Assembly: GCF_003347495.1 (NCBI RefSeq)
Contig: NZ_QCXY01000005.1
Coordinates: forward strand, 310,001-374,000
Reading direction: 5' to 3'
Length of the DNA stretch: 64,000 nt
DNA from: Pleomorphovibrio marinus
GTDB lineage: Bacteria > Bacteroidota > Bacteroidia > Cytophagales > Cyclobacteriaceae
Each line of letters opens with the position of its first letter. Position 1 is the first letter of the stretch. Below, piece after piece: positions 45,944 to 55,457 of the stretch. The translations under genes and the position numbers were made by a program. Under the pieces are notes generated by a model. That model was not told where the DNA came from. It worked only from the letters and a program-made list of their open reading frames with translations, and searched no databases.

Positions 45944-46213
45944 AGGGGTGAAATTTGTGTTTTAAAATTTAAATCTATATATTTATTCTTCCTCAGGATC
46001 AACCTGAGGGAGATTTTACTGGCATAGTATACGAGTAGAGCGGGCGTAGCTGAGTCAACAAGCAGTCTAAGTAAGCGAAGCGGAGTTTTGGAAACGATTC
46101 AACCGTAACGTAAACAGTACAGGCAGTAAGAAGACGTAGAATGTAGCGCATCGCGACAACGTTTGCCCATGAGGGGCCATTCATCAGCCGGACTTGATAT
46201 GAATGGTCCCTTT
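45944..46213. other. Structured spacer inside the eCIS operon
   Basis: 270 bp between the 872-aa gene and the tape measure gene, where neighbours are mostly spaced by less than 20 bp. On the transcribed (minus) strand an 11-bp stem (GGGACCATTCA with TGAATGGCCCC, one G-U pair) starts 3 nt after the upstream stop codon, with a 16-nt loop. Near the other end CCTCAGG and CCTGAGG form a perfect 7-bp stem with a 5-nt loop, followed by A/T-rich sequence. A 72-codon minus-strand frame fills the spacer, but its composition and lack of a family match argue against a protein. It may be an inserted repeat or a regulatory RNA structure. Confidence 0.5.
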
Positions 46214-48832
46214 TCATGTTATCCTTATTTTTTCCTTACCGTCTATAATCAACCTTCTTCCCCTTACCCTTGGACCTTCAATATAAATATCAGCCCTATT
46301 CGTCCAGGGTTCCAGAATATTCATCAGCCGTGTCCTATCGCTTTCCCTGTTAAGCACTACAAATAGGGAAGCCTTGGTGGCTTGATCTTTATGATGCAAG
46401 ATCCTTCTTAATTGGACAAACCGAACGGCTGGTTCATGGATGTTATTGGAACTACCATAACGGTTGAGCATCTCTATACTAACCCAGCCCCCTTCTACCC
46501 ATTCACCAGATAGATACAGCTCATGAGGAATACTTGACTGGTTTAAGGTGCCTCTCACCCTCTCAATAATAAGCCTGACTGAATTAGGCAGGTCGTTAAG
46601 TCTTCGGATAAAGCGAGGTGTCACAAGCTCATTTCTGGTACGGTCAAGTCTTTCGATTAGACTGTACCATTCTGCCCACCTTCCTTGATACCTACCCTGG
46701 TCATCATCTTTATTGACAGGGGCAAACTCATCTTGCAACTGACGGTAGGTGGTAGGCCTATACCTTCTTCTTTCTTCACAGCGTTGAGACTCCAACCTAA
46801 AGGGTTGATTACCCCTGAAATACCCTTCTTGGGTATAGGTAAAAGCCGGACTGGATACAGAAAGTGTATTATCTGAAAATGTAACCCTAAATTGGTCATC
46901 AAAGGCCCTAATGATGACAAACCTCTTTAGATGCTCATTAAAATCAAAGATGAGCCCCTCAGGGAAACGTCGGTTAAGGGCTTCGGTAATCGCATGCATT
47001 CTCCTTGTCAATATTTCCTCTAGCGGTACATTTACCACTACCGGACCCGTTATTAATGCTTGGCCATTGATTGCATATTCATTGACCACCAAACGGTAAT
47101 GAGTGGGTGCCACACCCACCCTTCTAGGTGTACCTCTGAGGCTCCTAGACAGGTTATTCAGGTATTTTAAGCTACTGATCCAAGGATAGCGACATTCCTC
47201 CACCTTTATATGACTAGATCCTTGATGGACTATCGGAGATAAGGTGTAATTAAGGCTGAAATCTGCGATGACCCTGTTATTTTCACTTATTAGCACATAG
47301 GTCCCTCCTCTTCTTACACCTGCTCTGTGCGTTATTCCAGGGTGTTCCCTAATAAACTGCTGGTATTCCCTAGGTTGAAGGGCAAGATCTATGTGATGAA
47401 TGCTGAATTCTAAACCAAACTCCCTTACCCTATCCCTTATTAACTGAAAGGTGTTTTCCCCTTCCTGACCCAGATGGCCACCAATGAGGTATCCATCACT
47501 TTCTACCTCAAACAATAAGGGGTTTTGTCCCAGATCAAAAAAATAAGTAAAGGGAGTAATCAATGATTGAGAAGTCCAATGTTGACGCAAACCTGAACTA
47601 TTGTGATAATAGAATGGAATGGAAGGGACATTGTCTTTTCCGGCTATGGGAATAATCCTTACTCCCAAATCCGGAACAGGGTCAAAGCTAAAAAGTTGAT
47701 AGTATATTTTCCTTAGCAAAAATCTAATTTCCTCCACTTCTCTATAGTAATCGCTGATAACTGGTGAAGGGTAGAAGCCATGTCTGTAATCCTCATGACC
47801 CGGTCTTCCTAACAATAAATGCTTGGGAAATGCCGTAATATCGGGGTTAGGTAAAGCATGAAGCTTTCTAACCAGTTGTAGCAGGCTGAGGTAGGTGTCC
47901 AAGACGTCCAAAAGCAATTTATACCTATACTGATTATAGCCATATTGGCTATTGTCGAAATCAAAACCCCTATCCAACAAGCCTTGCAAATCATTGGATA
48001 ACTGCCTCACAACTGGATCATTATGCCATAAAGTATTGTAAAAATCCAATATACTCCTTAAGCCACTTTGAAAATCCTCCAGGGCGTTGCTTTCCTCAAT
48101 GGCTATTCTGTATTGTCTGTCCAAATCAATGGCTTGCTTTACAGTGTCACCATTTACCTGAACTTTCATCAAGGATATAGGGCGCAGGGCTCTTACGATT
48201 TCGGATCTTTCATTGAACTGCTGGAAAATACTATCACCCTCCACGAGATGCTCCGCCAAAGCGAGAGGGATCAGCAAAAATCGTAATTTGGCCACTTGTT
48301 CCACTCCCTGGTTATCACAATTGATATCCCCACAAATGTCAGGAGACCTTGGATAGGATTCCAGATAAAGCAACAAAACATGGTCATCAAAATCTTCCCA
48401 ACCATGTAAGGGATGAGCCTCTTCGGCACCTTCTTCACAAAGCTCATACATTTCCCCTTGTTCCTCTCCTTGGATTAACCTGTCATATTGGGCATGCTCA
48501 TCTTCAAAGGGCCTGTAATGTGTAAATGAAAGGGATGGGATTTGAATGGTTTTTTCTTTACTCCCTTCTTCTAAGGGTCTATATAAGGTTATAAGATCCC
48601 CATCTGTGGTAATGCCATACCCTTGATGTACAGTTATTGTCGTAACTCCTGCACTGCTCTGCCGTTCTAGTGTAAGCCCATAGGCAATCCCGACACCACT
48701 CAAGCCTATCCGCGTAAGTCGGTCCTGATCTTCAAAATAGGCAATGGTTTCATTGAGCTGGGTATGCGTAAGCACCTGGTCGGCCTGGTAGCTGCTGTAA
48801 TTAGGGAGAATGCTGGTTAATCTACTTGACAT
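46214..48832 (-). CDS. Unassigned conserved eCIS protein, fibre or baseplate-associated position
   Basis: 872 aa, no signal peptide. The N-terminus has QADQVLTHTQLNETIAYF then QDRLTRIGLSGVGIAYGL, a pattern I recall from Bacteroidetes eCIS proteins with no known function. After that come beta-rich segments (TTITVHQGYGITTDGDLITLY, GGTYVLISENNRVIADFSLN) and several helical parts. It occupies the place of afp13 (tail fibre) between the second baseplate gene and the tape measure. There is no recognisable fibre gene in the cluster, so this is the best candidate for host contact or baseplate extension. That role is inferred from position alone. Confidence 0.7.
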   Translation of the reverse strand: MSSRLTSILPNYSSYQADQVLTHTQLNETIAYFEDQDRLTRIGLSGVGIAYGLTLERQSSAGVTTITVHQGYGITTDGDLITLYRPLEEGSKEKTIQIPSLSFTHYRPFEDEHAQYDRLIQGEEQGEMYELCEEGAEEAHPLHGWEDFDDHVLLLYLESYPRSPDICGDINCDNQGVEQVAKLRFLLIPLALAEHLVEGDSIFQQFNERSEIVRALRPISLMKVQVNGDTVKQAIDLDRQYRIAIEESNALEDFQSGLRSILDFYNTLWHNDPVVRQLSNDLQGLLDRGFDFDNSQYGYNQYRYKLLLDVLDTYLSLLQLVRKLHALPNPDITAFPKHLLLGRPGHEDYRHGFYPSPVISDYYREVEEIRFLLRKIYYQLFSFDPVPDLGVRIIPIAGKDNVPSIPFYYHNSSGLRQHWTSQSLITPFTYFFDLGQNPLLFEVESDGYLIGGHLGQEGENTFQLIRDRVREFGLEFSIHHIDLALQPREYQQFIREHPGITHRAGVRRGGTYVLISENNRVIADFSLNYTLSPIVHQGSSHIKVEECRYPWISSLKYLNNLSRSLRGTPRRVGVAPTHYRLVVNEYAINGQALITGPVVVNVPLEEILTRRMHAITEALNRRFPEGLIFDFNEHLKRFVIIRAFDDQFRVTFSDNTLSVSSPAFTYTQEGYFRGNQPFRLESQRCEERRRYRPTTYRQLQDEFAPVNKDDDQGRYQGRWAEWYSLIERLDRTRNELVTPRFIRRLNDLPNSVRLIIERVRGTLNQSSIPHELYLSGEWVEGGWVSIEMLNRYGSSNNIHEPAVRFVQLRRILHHKDQATKASLFVVLNRESDRTRLMNILEPWTNRADIYIEGPRVRGRRLIIDGKEKIRIT

Positions 48833-48849
48833 GATTGATAATGGGCTTT

Positions 48850-51528
48850 TTATATACTGCCTAAATTGGTTCTTCCTACGATGATTTTATCCTGCAATGA
48901 TCCATCATCCTCCGTTTCACAGTCAAACAAACTGCCTGTGGGGTAAATGGATCGCAGTCCCGATAAGACTTCCACAAAATTCTGGTGTTCTTGGTATTGT
49001 CCTTTGCTTAGCGCCAATAGAAAATCCCTAAAAGCCTCTTCGAACCTGACCAATGGGTTATCCTGTCCTGGGATGGATTCTTCCCTATTTCCTATCCAGC
49101 AGATCTTTGCCAAGATATGGGCTGGAAGTTCCTCTCGTATCAGGTTTTCCAAATAATCCCGAAATACCATATCGGCAAACCTAAATGTGTTGCCGGGTAT
49201 GATGATGGAAACCCTGAAAGAATAGGGGTCCAGTACGCCACCACTTTCACAGTCTTCCTTACAAAAGGGCATGAATGTGGGGGAAACACCTTCAATATCT
49301 TCAAAAGAGGGGCGAAGGAGAATATGCTCCACTAGAAAGATGCCTTCCTCAATAAAGCTTTCTTTGATAAATCGTTTAAAGGATAATATGGCTCCTTTTA
49401 TATTCTCTTTAGCGTAATACCGATACTGACTTGCTATAATCCGATTAGGATCTCTTGGATTTTGTATAGCCGGGTTTATAATGCTGAAGGAATACCTGCC
49501 TCTCGGGGATTTGGTAATCCTGAAACATCCAACATCAGCTGTTTCGTATCCTAGCTCTTCAGTAGCCTCAAAATGTGCCTCAATCTGATCGGGTTCAATT
49601 TGGATCACCTGCTGGAGTACCATGTAAATTTCCTCGTAGGCACGACTCGTACTCGTATAGTTTTGGGTGGCTGAAAGCAGGATGCTTCGGTTATTATCAT
49701 AAATCCTCCATCGAAAAACCCTATTGCCATTCGTGCTTTTGAAAGTGTAAACCTCCACATAGGACCTGCTTAAGTGACGACGTAAATAACTTCTAAATCC
49801 TGCAAGCAGCGAGACCCGCTTCTCCAAACCCGAAATATTTTCCGTATCCCACAGCTCTTCCGGTGGTTGCCTATAAAAATTCATAGCCGTTCCCCTTTCC
49901 ATTCCCAGGGTCGCGTAGTCCCTGAGGAACCTTGATTTACTCTCGGTGGTTTGATCCTCAAAGGAATCTCCGAATAGCCTTTTCATCACAAATACATAAT
50001 CACTAAAACGCTCTGAAAACCTCGCAAGTAGATGATCCAATAACTGATTACGCTTTTTTAGTGCTTCATCAAAGGGTTCCACCATAAGGTCCTTAAGCAT
50101 CTCTTCCGTGTACCATAATCCAAGATATTCCTCTGTGTCCCCAAGATCATCTACCACTTGGGAGAACAGGCTTTGCTGTTCATCCCCCTCCAAGGACAAG
50201 AGGTTCTTTACCTTGGAAAGCTGTTTGAAATAGGTGGCCAACACCTGATCAAAGAATTGGAGATAGGCCTTAAATTGGGCTGCTTGCCCCTTTCTTTCAG
50301 GGGTGGAAGAAAGCGGCAAACCAACTCTTCCTACACCATAGGTATCAGGAAAATCATTTCGTACACTTTTATATTGCTCTAGAGGAACAGGCCTGATGGG
50401 GGGAAGGGATATTGCAGTCTCAATGCCAATTGATCCACTACCCAATAATAATGGTTGGATGGATTGCCGTCGATAAGCCGACAACTTATTTTGGTCAATA
50501 TTTAGAGGCAGCAATCCTTTAAAGAAATTAAATTTACTTTGGTTGCACAGATAGGGTTTTTTGCCCTTTGGCACATTTAGTAGCCAAACCATTTTGTCCG
50601 CCTTTCCGTTACATTCCCCCATTTCAATATCCTTGATCAATTTCACTCCTGGGATTTCCATGATAATACGGATGATGTCCGAAAGGCGCACCTCACTTTT
50701 AAGCTTGGCATTATTCACTTCCTCATCATCCAAAAAACCATTGGACAAAAGTGGTCCTTCCAGTATTTCTTCCAAAGAATGGCCTTTCCCAAACATTTCC
50801 TGCAACCCATAAAACCGAACCTCAGGGGAGAAATACTGACCGATTCTTTTCTCTATCTCGGCATAGGTCCATTCTTCATTAGCAGTTGGCTCCAGCTCCA
50901 CTAATGCACAAACCTTGACGGGATAGCCTTCCACCTCCCTTACCTCTAGCAAATCCTCACATAGGTTTCTATGGCTGTGGTAGCGGTCAAAGACCTTACG
51001 TCTGGCTTTTTGAAAGGGTATGCTTCCGTCTAAATCCACAATCACCTCGTAGAGCCCCTTCATGGCAAAGGTCTTCCTGTGCCTTTCCGGCAGCTCATCC
51101 CATATTGAGGCATCATAAGACATCCTGAAATGCTTACAATCCACATACACCTTCTTTTCAACAGGTACAATCCAGGCATTTCTGATTCCTGGAAGATCTA
51201 TAAACAATTTCCGATAATCCAATACAGTTACAGCCTGAGTGGGGAGAATATCATCGGGAAGAATGAATTGACCTTGCCATGTGGTGGCATCATCAGGAGA
51301 AAGCAGATCACCAATGGGTAGGGAAAGCCTATATCCTAAATCCGTAATGGCATAGCATAATACCTCCAAGGTGGTAATGCCAGGATCATGCAGGTTATGG
51401 TCCGTCCATATTTTTCCGCTAATAGCGCGAATATGCTCCATCCCAATATCCCTTAGGTACCAAAAATCCCTGGCATCATTCGAAGCTATCTGTTTAGGAA
51501 TACTTATATGTGGGGAGGTCTGGGGCAT
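48850..51528 (-). CDS. eCIS baseplate protein (Afp12-like)
   Basis: 892 aa. The N-terminal signature WTDHNLHDPGITTLEVLCYAITDLGYRLS (quoted here in two parts: WTDHNLHDPGITTLEV and LCYAITDLGYRLS) is characteristic of Afp11/Afp12 baseplate proteins, and the downstream PLLLGSGSIGIETAI region fits too. In Afp/PVC particles these form the wedge of the baseplate with the gp25-like protein. Its start is 17 bp downstream of the 996-aa gene stop, so the two are co-translated. The size is large for this family. Assigned to Afp12 by order after the Afp11-like gene. Confidence 0.85.
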   Translation of the reverse strand: MPQTSPHISIPKQIASNDARDFWYLRDIGMEHIRAISGKIWTDHNLHDPGITTLEVLCYAITDLGYRLSLPIGDLLSPDDATTWQGQFILPDDILPTQAVTVLDYRKLFIDLPGIRNAWIVPVEKKVYVDCKHFRMSYDASIWDELPERHRKTFAMKGLYEVIVDLDGSIPFQKARRKVFDRYHSHRNLCEDLLEVREVEGYPVKVCALVELEPTANEEWTYAEIEKRIGQYFSPEVRFYGLQEMFGKGHSLEEILEGPLLSNGFLDDEEVNNAKLKSEVRLSDIIRIIMEIPGVKLIKDIEMGECNGKADKMVWLLNVPKGKKPYLCNQSKFNFFKGLLPLNIDQNKLSAYRRQSIQPLLLGSGSIGIETAISLPPIRPVPLEQYKSVRNDFPDTYGVGRVGLPLSSTPERKGQAAQFKAYLQFFDQVLATYFKQLSKVKNLLSLEGDEQQSLFSQVVDDLGDTEEYLGLWYTEEMLKDLMVEPFDEALKKRNQLLDHLLARFSERFSDYVFVMKRLFGDSFEDQTTESKSRFLRDYATLGMERGTAMNFYRQPPEELWDTENISGLEKRVSLLAGFRSYLRRHLSRSYVEVYTFKSTNGNRVFRWRIYDNNRSILLSATQNYTSTSRAYEEIYMVLQQVIQIEPDQIEAHFEATEELGYETADVGCFRITKSPRGRYSFSIINPAIQNPRDPNRIIASQYRYYAKENIKGAILSFKRFIKESFIEEGIFLVEHILLRPSFEDIEGVSPTFMPFCKEDCESGGVLDPYSFRVSIIIPGNTFRFADMVFRDYLENLIREELPAHILAKICWIGNREESIPGQDNPLVRFEEAFRDFLLALSKGQYQEHQNFVEVLSGLRSIYPTGSLFDCETEDDGSLQDKIIVGRTNLGSI

Positions 51529-51544
51529 AAATAAATGGGTTCAC

Positions 51545-54535
51545 TTATATGATCGTGATATTGTGCGATTTGGCTGAAACCAAAATATGAAATGGGTTCT
51601 TTGGATAAATACCAGGACGCATGGGCTGTTTGTCTTTTTCCATAACTAGCTCCTTTAAATAGTCCACGTAGGGTAGCTTTTCTATATAATGAATCACAAG
51701 ACTTTCTTGCACGTTGACCCCAAATTCCATGGCGTTTTTTTCCTTTTTGGTCCAAGGAGATAAGTATTCCACCAAGTCCTGCTGGAGTTGATTGTAATGA
51801 TATACCTTATCCTTACCCTCCGAAAACTTCACCTTCAGCTTTAGACTTACCTCTTCATATCCGGGATTAGTCACTTCCACTTTTACATGAGGAGAGCATT
51901 TGGTCAACAAAAATTCCTTTATTTTCTGAAGGGTGGATTGACCCAGGGAAGGTTTAAAGATATCATGGACATTTTTGTTAACAGTATCTGGTACCACTAC
52001 AATCATAACGTGACCAGGTGCCAGAAAAGAGTGGGAATGAGAATGGTTCAAGCATTTGACCCTATGAACCTCTGGAAAGTGCTGGAGAACCAAACGCTCC
52101 ATATCCCAAAGTGAAATGGCCCTGTTTTTGTGCCTTAACCTTTCCGATTTCTGGATGTAAAAACGCTCATCAGAGGCTAAACCTCTGCCACCAAAAGTGC
52201 TGAATGGCTGTTCGACACCCTTGATTCCTGCTATCCTGGATTCCATTTTGGTGATACTCCCTGCCGGAAGACCATTTTCAAGGTGACCCAAGTCTTGGTT
52301 ATTCCCATCATAGACTGCCTCTTCCGCTTGGGGGAGGATAGTGATGAATTGGCTATAGGCATCAAAATGCATATTCGTACTAACCCTCAACCATACTCCC
52401 CCGCCTTCCATTCTGCTTCCTTCCTTAAATGCCACATTGGGGAATTGGAACCGTATAATACCAGACTGAAGCAAACCTTTGGTGCCATCGAGCAAAATCT
52501 CACTGGGCTGAAGAGGTATCCAATGATGGTTTACTAAGATTGACCATGTCAGAGAAGGGCTGCTACCAAAAGATTTTTGGTCCGGATTTTCACTGCCTTC
52601 GCGTAATTGAAAAAGCAAAGATAATTGCTGGCCTTCCTTAAGTGCATGGATACCAATGAACAACTCCCCTCCAGGGCCCGGAAAATTTAACAACTGCAGG
52701 TGCTTTGGAAGTGCATGGGAGATCTCTGACTTCAGGGAAGGAGACTCGGGCCATGCGCCAAAATCGTCGAAAAGCCATAAATGAAGCTCTTCAAAATTAG
52801 TTTCAGAGTAGATTTTATCCGTGGCGATGTCAATACTCACCTCTCCTACTATCGGTGTGTAAGGTTCATTGGGTACATGATTTTTTGGGTTTTTCTTGGT
52901 CATGGCAAGAGCATATAACCTAGGAAACTGCTCATGGAAAAATGATTGTTTTAAAGTCAATTTTAACCCTTCATTGATGGCTACTGGCTGATTTTTACTT
53001 AAGCTGCCCAAAACAAGGTTAGTACTCGCTTTTCCTCCTTTTACCTCATCAAACAAGGTGATACCTTCTAGTAAGGGTGACCAACTCTGTCCTTTTTTTA
53101 CAGAAAGGTCATAGGTAAAATAATCCTCGGTTATTTCCTTATATTTTTCATAGTGTGTGGCTATATTCTCCGGAAAATTCTCCCAAGTAAGGTTTAATTT
53201 TAGATAAGTTACCCTTTTAGTGGATAAGCCCGGGAACTTTAGATAAAAGCCTGATCCTCGTCTGGGCATGGCTCCAAAGGGCATAAAGGGTTTTTCAGGC
53301 TGTAGTATCCCTAAATCGTTGGAGAGGGAAGGGTGTTTTATCCCGTTTATCCGACTTCTTACCCGTATTTGCTTCAAGGGGTTTTCAGAAACTGATTGGG
53401 CAAATTCATAGGTATTGTCATCGCTCACCCTAATTCGAAAGGCCAAAACAGGGTCTTTAAAGGAAAGGGGTAACTCGTCGTGAAGACTCTCATCATAAGG
53501 AATGATGCCGTCCATTTCTGCAGAGGCGACCATTACCATCCTTATTTGTTTGGAGCCGTGATGAGAATGAAAACCACCCGAGGTCTGTAAAGGGAGGCTC
53601 AACCACCCATTTTCTCCCGTACAGGTAACCTCGATGGCATGGGCCAATTCCTGTGGAGATAATGAATTCTTGAAAGTTTGATCAAAATCAAAATCAAGAA
53701 TAAAGGTCCGAGCTATTCCCGCATCACTTCTAATATCTTCCAATGAAAGCAAAAATCCAAATTGACCATCCTTCAAAGGTATATTTTCTTCAGGATGCCC
53801 AAAAGGCCACCAACTTTCATTCCCTCCAGAAAAATCAGCTCCCTGGCCATCTAGGGAACTGGCGACTTGACTAATTCTCACCAATTTTTTATCCTTGTCC
53901 GTATACCTATTTTTAAATCCTGCTAGATAAGCCTGGTTGGGAAAAAAGTCGGTACTGGTAAGGTAGCGGATAGCTTTTCCAAAATTGTCCTTAACCCCTG
54001 TGATTCCAGTCCCTTTTGGCACCTTAGGGGCTGTATGATTGGCCACCTCAAAAACCAAATATACTTTGTCAGGAATAATTGGTTTTTTTTTGAATTGTAA
54101 TATTTCTTTGTAATAAAAGTCTAGGTGACGCTTGGGGAGCTGGTTAAATGTTTTTTTGGGAACATCCATTAGTTTAAAAAAAGTAAGCATTAAGCCCAAG
54201 TGAGGTTGCATCTCTCCGCTTTCCGCTATGGACTTAAGCTTACTTTGCAACTTTTCTTTTAGCTGACTATATGCCAGACTTCCTTTTGTGGGAACTGCTT
54301 CTTCTTCCAACAACTCTTCGAAAAAAAGTTTCCAGGTACCTACGATACGGTCAGGAAACTTGGTTTCGAAAAAGGGAACGTGCTTGGAAAAGTTGAATGC
54401 AAAAATTATCCAATCTTCAGGTTCTAACTCCAAAAGTTTTAATTGGTCAGGCTGCAAGGCAGGGTGAGCCCTTTCGGCCTGATTGGTACCTGGCCGCTGT
54501 AAAAGTCTTCTCACCCCTTCGTTTTTTATAAACAT
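51545..54535 (-). CDS. eCIS baseplate protein (Afp11-like, baseplate J family)
   Basis: 996 aa. The N-terminal part (QLKLLELEPEDWIIFAFNF) and the C-terminal baseplate-J-like region (SLWDMERLVLQHFPEVHRVKCL, VVPDTVNKNVHDIFKPSLG, GVNVQESLVIHYIEKLPYVDYL) are typical of the gp6/J-like wedge protein found with the eCIS gp25 gene. It has a long beta-rich central extension (about 140-700). In the Algoriphagus eCIS (AlgoCIS), baseplate proteins carry big extensions that form a cage; this protein's large middle may do the same. It lies 3 bp from the gp25 gene. Confidence 0.88.
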   Translation of the reverse strand: MFIKNEGVRRLLQRPGTNQAERAHPALQPDQLKLLELEPEDWIIFAFNFSKHVPFFETKFPDRIVGTWKLFFEELLEEEAVPTKGSLAYSQLKEKLQSKLKSIAESGEMQPHLGLMLTFFKLMDVPKKTFNQLPKRHLDFYYKEILQFKKKPIIPDKVYLVFEVANHTAPKVPKGTGITGVKDNFGKAIRYLTSTDFFPNQAYLAGFKNRYTDKDKKLVRISQVASSLDGQGADFSGGNESWWPFGHPEENIPLKDGQFGFLLSLEDIRSDAGIARTFILDFDFDQTFKNSLSPQELAHAIEVTCTGENGWLSLPLQTSGGFHSHHGSKQIRMVMVASAEMDGIIPYDESLHDELPLSFKDPVLAFRIRVSDDNTYEFAQSVSENPLKQIRVRSRINGIKHPSLSNDLGILQPEKPFMPFGAMPRRGSGFYLKFPGLSTKRVTYLKLNLTWENFPENIATHYEKYKEITEDYFTYDLSVKKGQSWSPLLEGITLFDEVKGGKASTNLVLGSLSKNQPVAINEGLKLTLKQSFFHEQFPRLYALAMTKKNPKNHVPNEPYTPIVGEVSIDIATDKIYSETNFEELHLWLFDDFGAWPESPSLKSEISHALPKHLQLLNFPGPGGELFIGIHALKEGQQLSLLFQLREGSENPDQKSFGSSPSLTWSILVNHHWIPLQPSEILLDGTKGLLQSGIIRFQFPNVAFKEGSRMEGGGVWLRVSTNMHFDAYSQFITILPQAEEAVYDGNNQDLGHLENGLPAGSITKMESRIAGIKGVEQPFSTFGGRGLASDERFYIQKSERLRHKNRAISLWDMERLVLQHFPEVHRVKCLNHSHSHSFLAPGHVMIVVVPDTVNKNVHDIFKPSLGQSTLQKIKEFLLTKCSPHVKVEVTNPGYEEVSLKLKVKFSEGKDKVYHYNQLQQDLVEYLSPWTKKEKNAMEFGVNVQESLVIHYIEKLPYVDYLKELVMEKDKQPMRPGIYPKNPFHILVSAKSHNITII

Positions 54536-54538
54536 ACC

Positions 54539-54949
54539 CTAGCCTAACCTCCCCTCTTCTAAATAATAAGGAAATACCAAATTGAACCGGGAATTTGTAG
54601 CTCTCACTGTATAAGACAGGGAAATAAGTACAACCCCTTGGTTACTATCACTATTTTTCAATGTGATTTTGTCTACATTGATCCTGGGCTCATGATAAAG
54701 AATTGCTTTTTCGATCAGATCAGAAATATAGGTTGAAGTTGTCCGGCTTAAGGGAACAAACTGAAATTCATCCAATTGACACCCGAAGTTGGGTTGCATT
54801 ATCCTTTCCCCCAGCTTGGTAGAAAGAAGGATTTGCAAGCTGCTTTGGATATCCTCCTCAGCAGTGAGCATTTTCACCCCCTTTTCTTTTCTGTCAAAAG
54901 ACGGAGGAAAGGACCATCCTCTTCCCAAAAAACCAAGTTCTTCCTTCAT
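54539..54949 (-). CDS. gp25-like baseplate wedge protein (Afp9-like)
   Basis: 136 aa of the GPW/gp25 family. Features: GRGWSFPPSFD, EDIQSSLQILLSTKLGERIMQPNFGC (two parts: DIQSSLQILLSTKLGERI and MQPNFGC), and EPRINVDKITL. gp25 is the most conserved wedge protein of contractile tails and starts sheath polymerisation; the EPR motif is seen here. In this operon it follows the PAAR gene instead of preceding it, and lies 3 bp upstream of the Afp11-like gene. Confidence 0.93.
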   Translation of the reverse strand: MKEELGFLGRGWSFPPSFDRKEKGVKMLTAEEDIQSSLQILLSTKLGERIMQPNFGCQLDEFQFVPLSRTTSTYISDLIEKAILYHEPRINVDKITLKNSDSNQGVVLISLSYTVRATNSRFNLVFPYYLEEGRLG

Positions 54950-55056
54950 GTTACTATGATTTGTTTTTTAAAGGTCATAACCTGTCCCGTATTTCGGGAT
55001 AGCCTGCCCCTGCCTGTCCTGTCCCCTACCTATCGGGATTGGGGAACTCGTTTCGG

Positions 55057-55136
55057 GGAATCTCGCAAAGGATAATCATCCCAGTGTGTGACGTGCTCGT
55101 CATGCCTGACTGCCGTCCAGGCAGGCTCGATTTCAT
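55057..55136 (-). repeat. 80-bp dispersed intergenic repeat, copy 2
   Basis: On the minus strand it starts ATGAAATCGAGCCTG and ends CCTTTGCGAGATTCC, nearly identical at both ends to 5546-5625; the middle differs. It lies in the 207-bp spacer between the PAAR and gp25 genes. The adjoining 54990-55056 also has small hairpins (CCCGTATTTCGGG). It probably entered the operon as a mobile or repeated intergenic unit. Confidence 0.75.
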
Positions 55137-55156
55137 CTTTTTTTATCTTTAAGGAA

Positions 55157-55447
55157 TCATCCGATCAATACCGTAAATTCACCTGCCACAATACTTCCCC
55201 CATGAGCTGTGCTATCACCCATTCTAGCTGCCGGCATCCCTCCAATAAATACTGTGGAAGATCCAGCCAAAATGGTGTCTGGTGGTCCTGTACAGGTTGC
55301 CATGTCACCTACACGCGCGGCTGGTAGGCCTCCTATTAATACTGTTGCCTCTCCAGGAGGTAAAACAGGCCCTCCTACGTGGGGTACCGTTCCGGTAACC
55401 ATAGGGCACACATGCATATCTGTGATCCTTGCTGCTGGTTGTCCCAT
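55157..55447 (-). CDS. PAAR-domain spike tip (Afp10-like)
   Basis: 96 aa with PAAR repeats: PAARITDMHVCPMV, LIGGLPAARVGDMATCTGPP and IGGMPAARMGDSTAHGG. Three short PAAR-type turns with conserved Cys/His that bind zinc form a cone capping the VgrG-like spike. It has no extra effector domain, so it is a pure tip. It starts 10 bp downstream of the VgrG-like gene stop. Confidence 0.93.
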   Translation of the reverse strand: MGQPAARITDMHVCPMVTGTVPHVGGPVLPPGEATVLIGGLPAARVGDMATCTGPPDTILAGSSTVFIGGMPAARMGDSTAHGGSIVAGEFTVLIG

Positions 55448-55457
55448 TTCTCTTTCT

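Noticed and set aside
45999-46217. Minus-strand 72-codon frame between the 872-aa gene and the tape measure
   Set aside because: It overlaps two stem-loops, has no family resemblance or plausible domain, and starts within the stop of the upstream gene; treated as a structured spacer instead.
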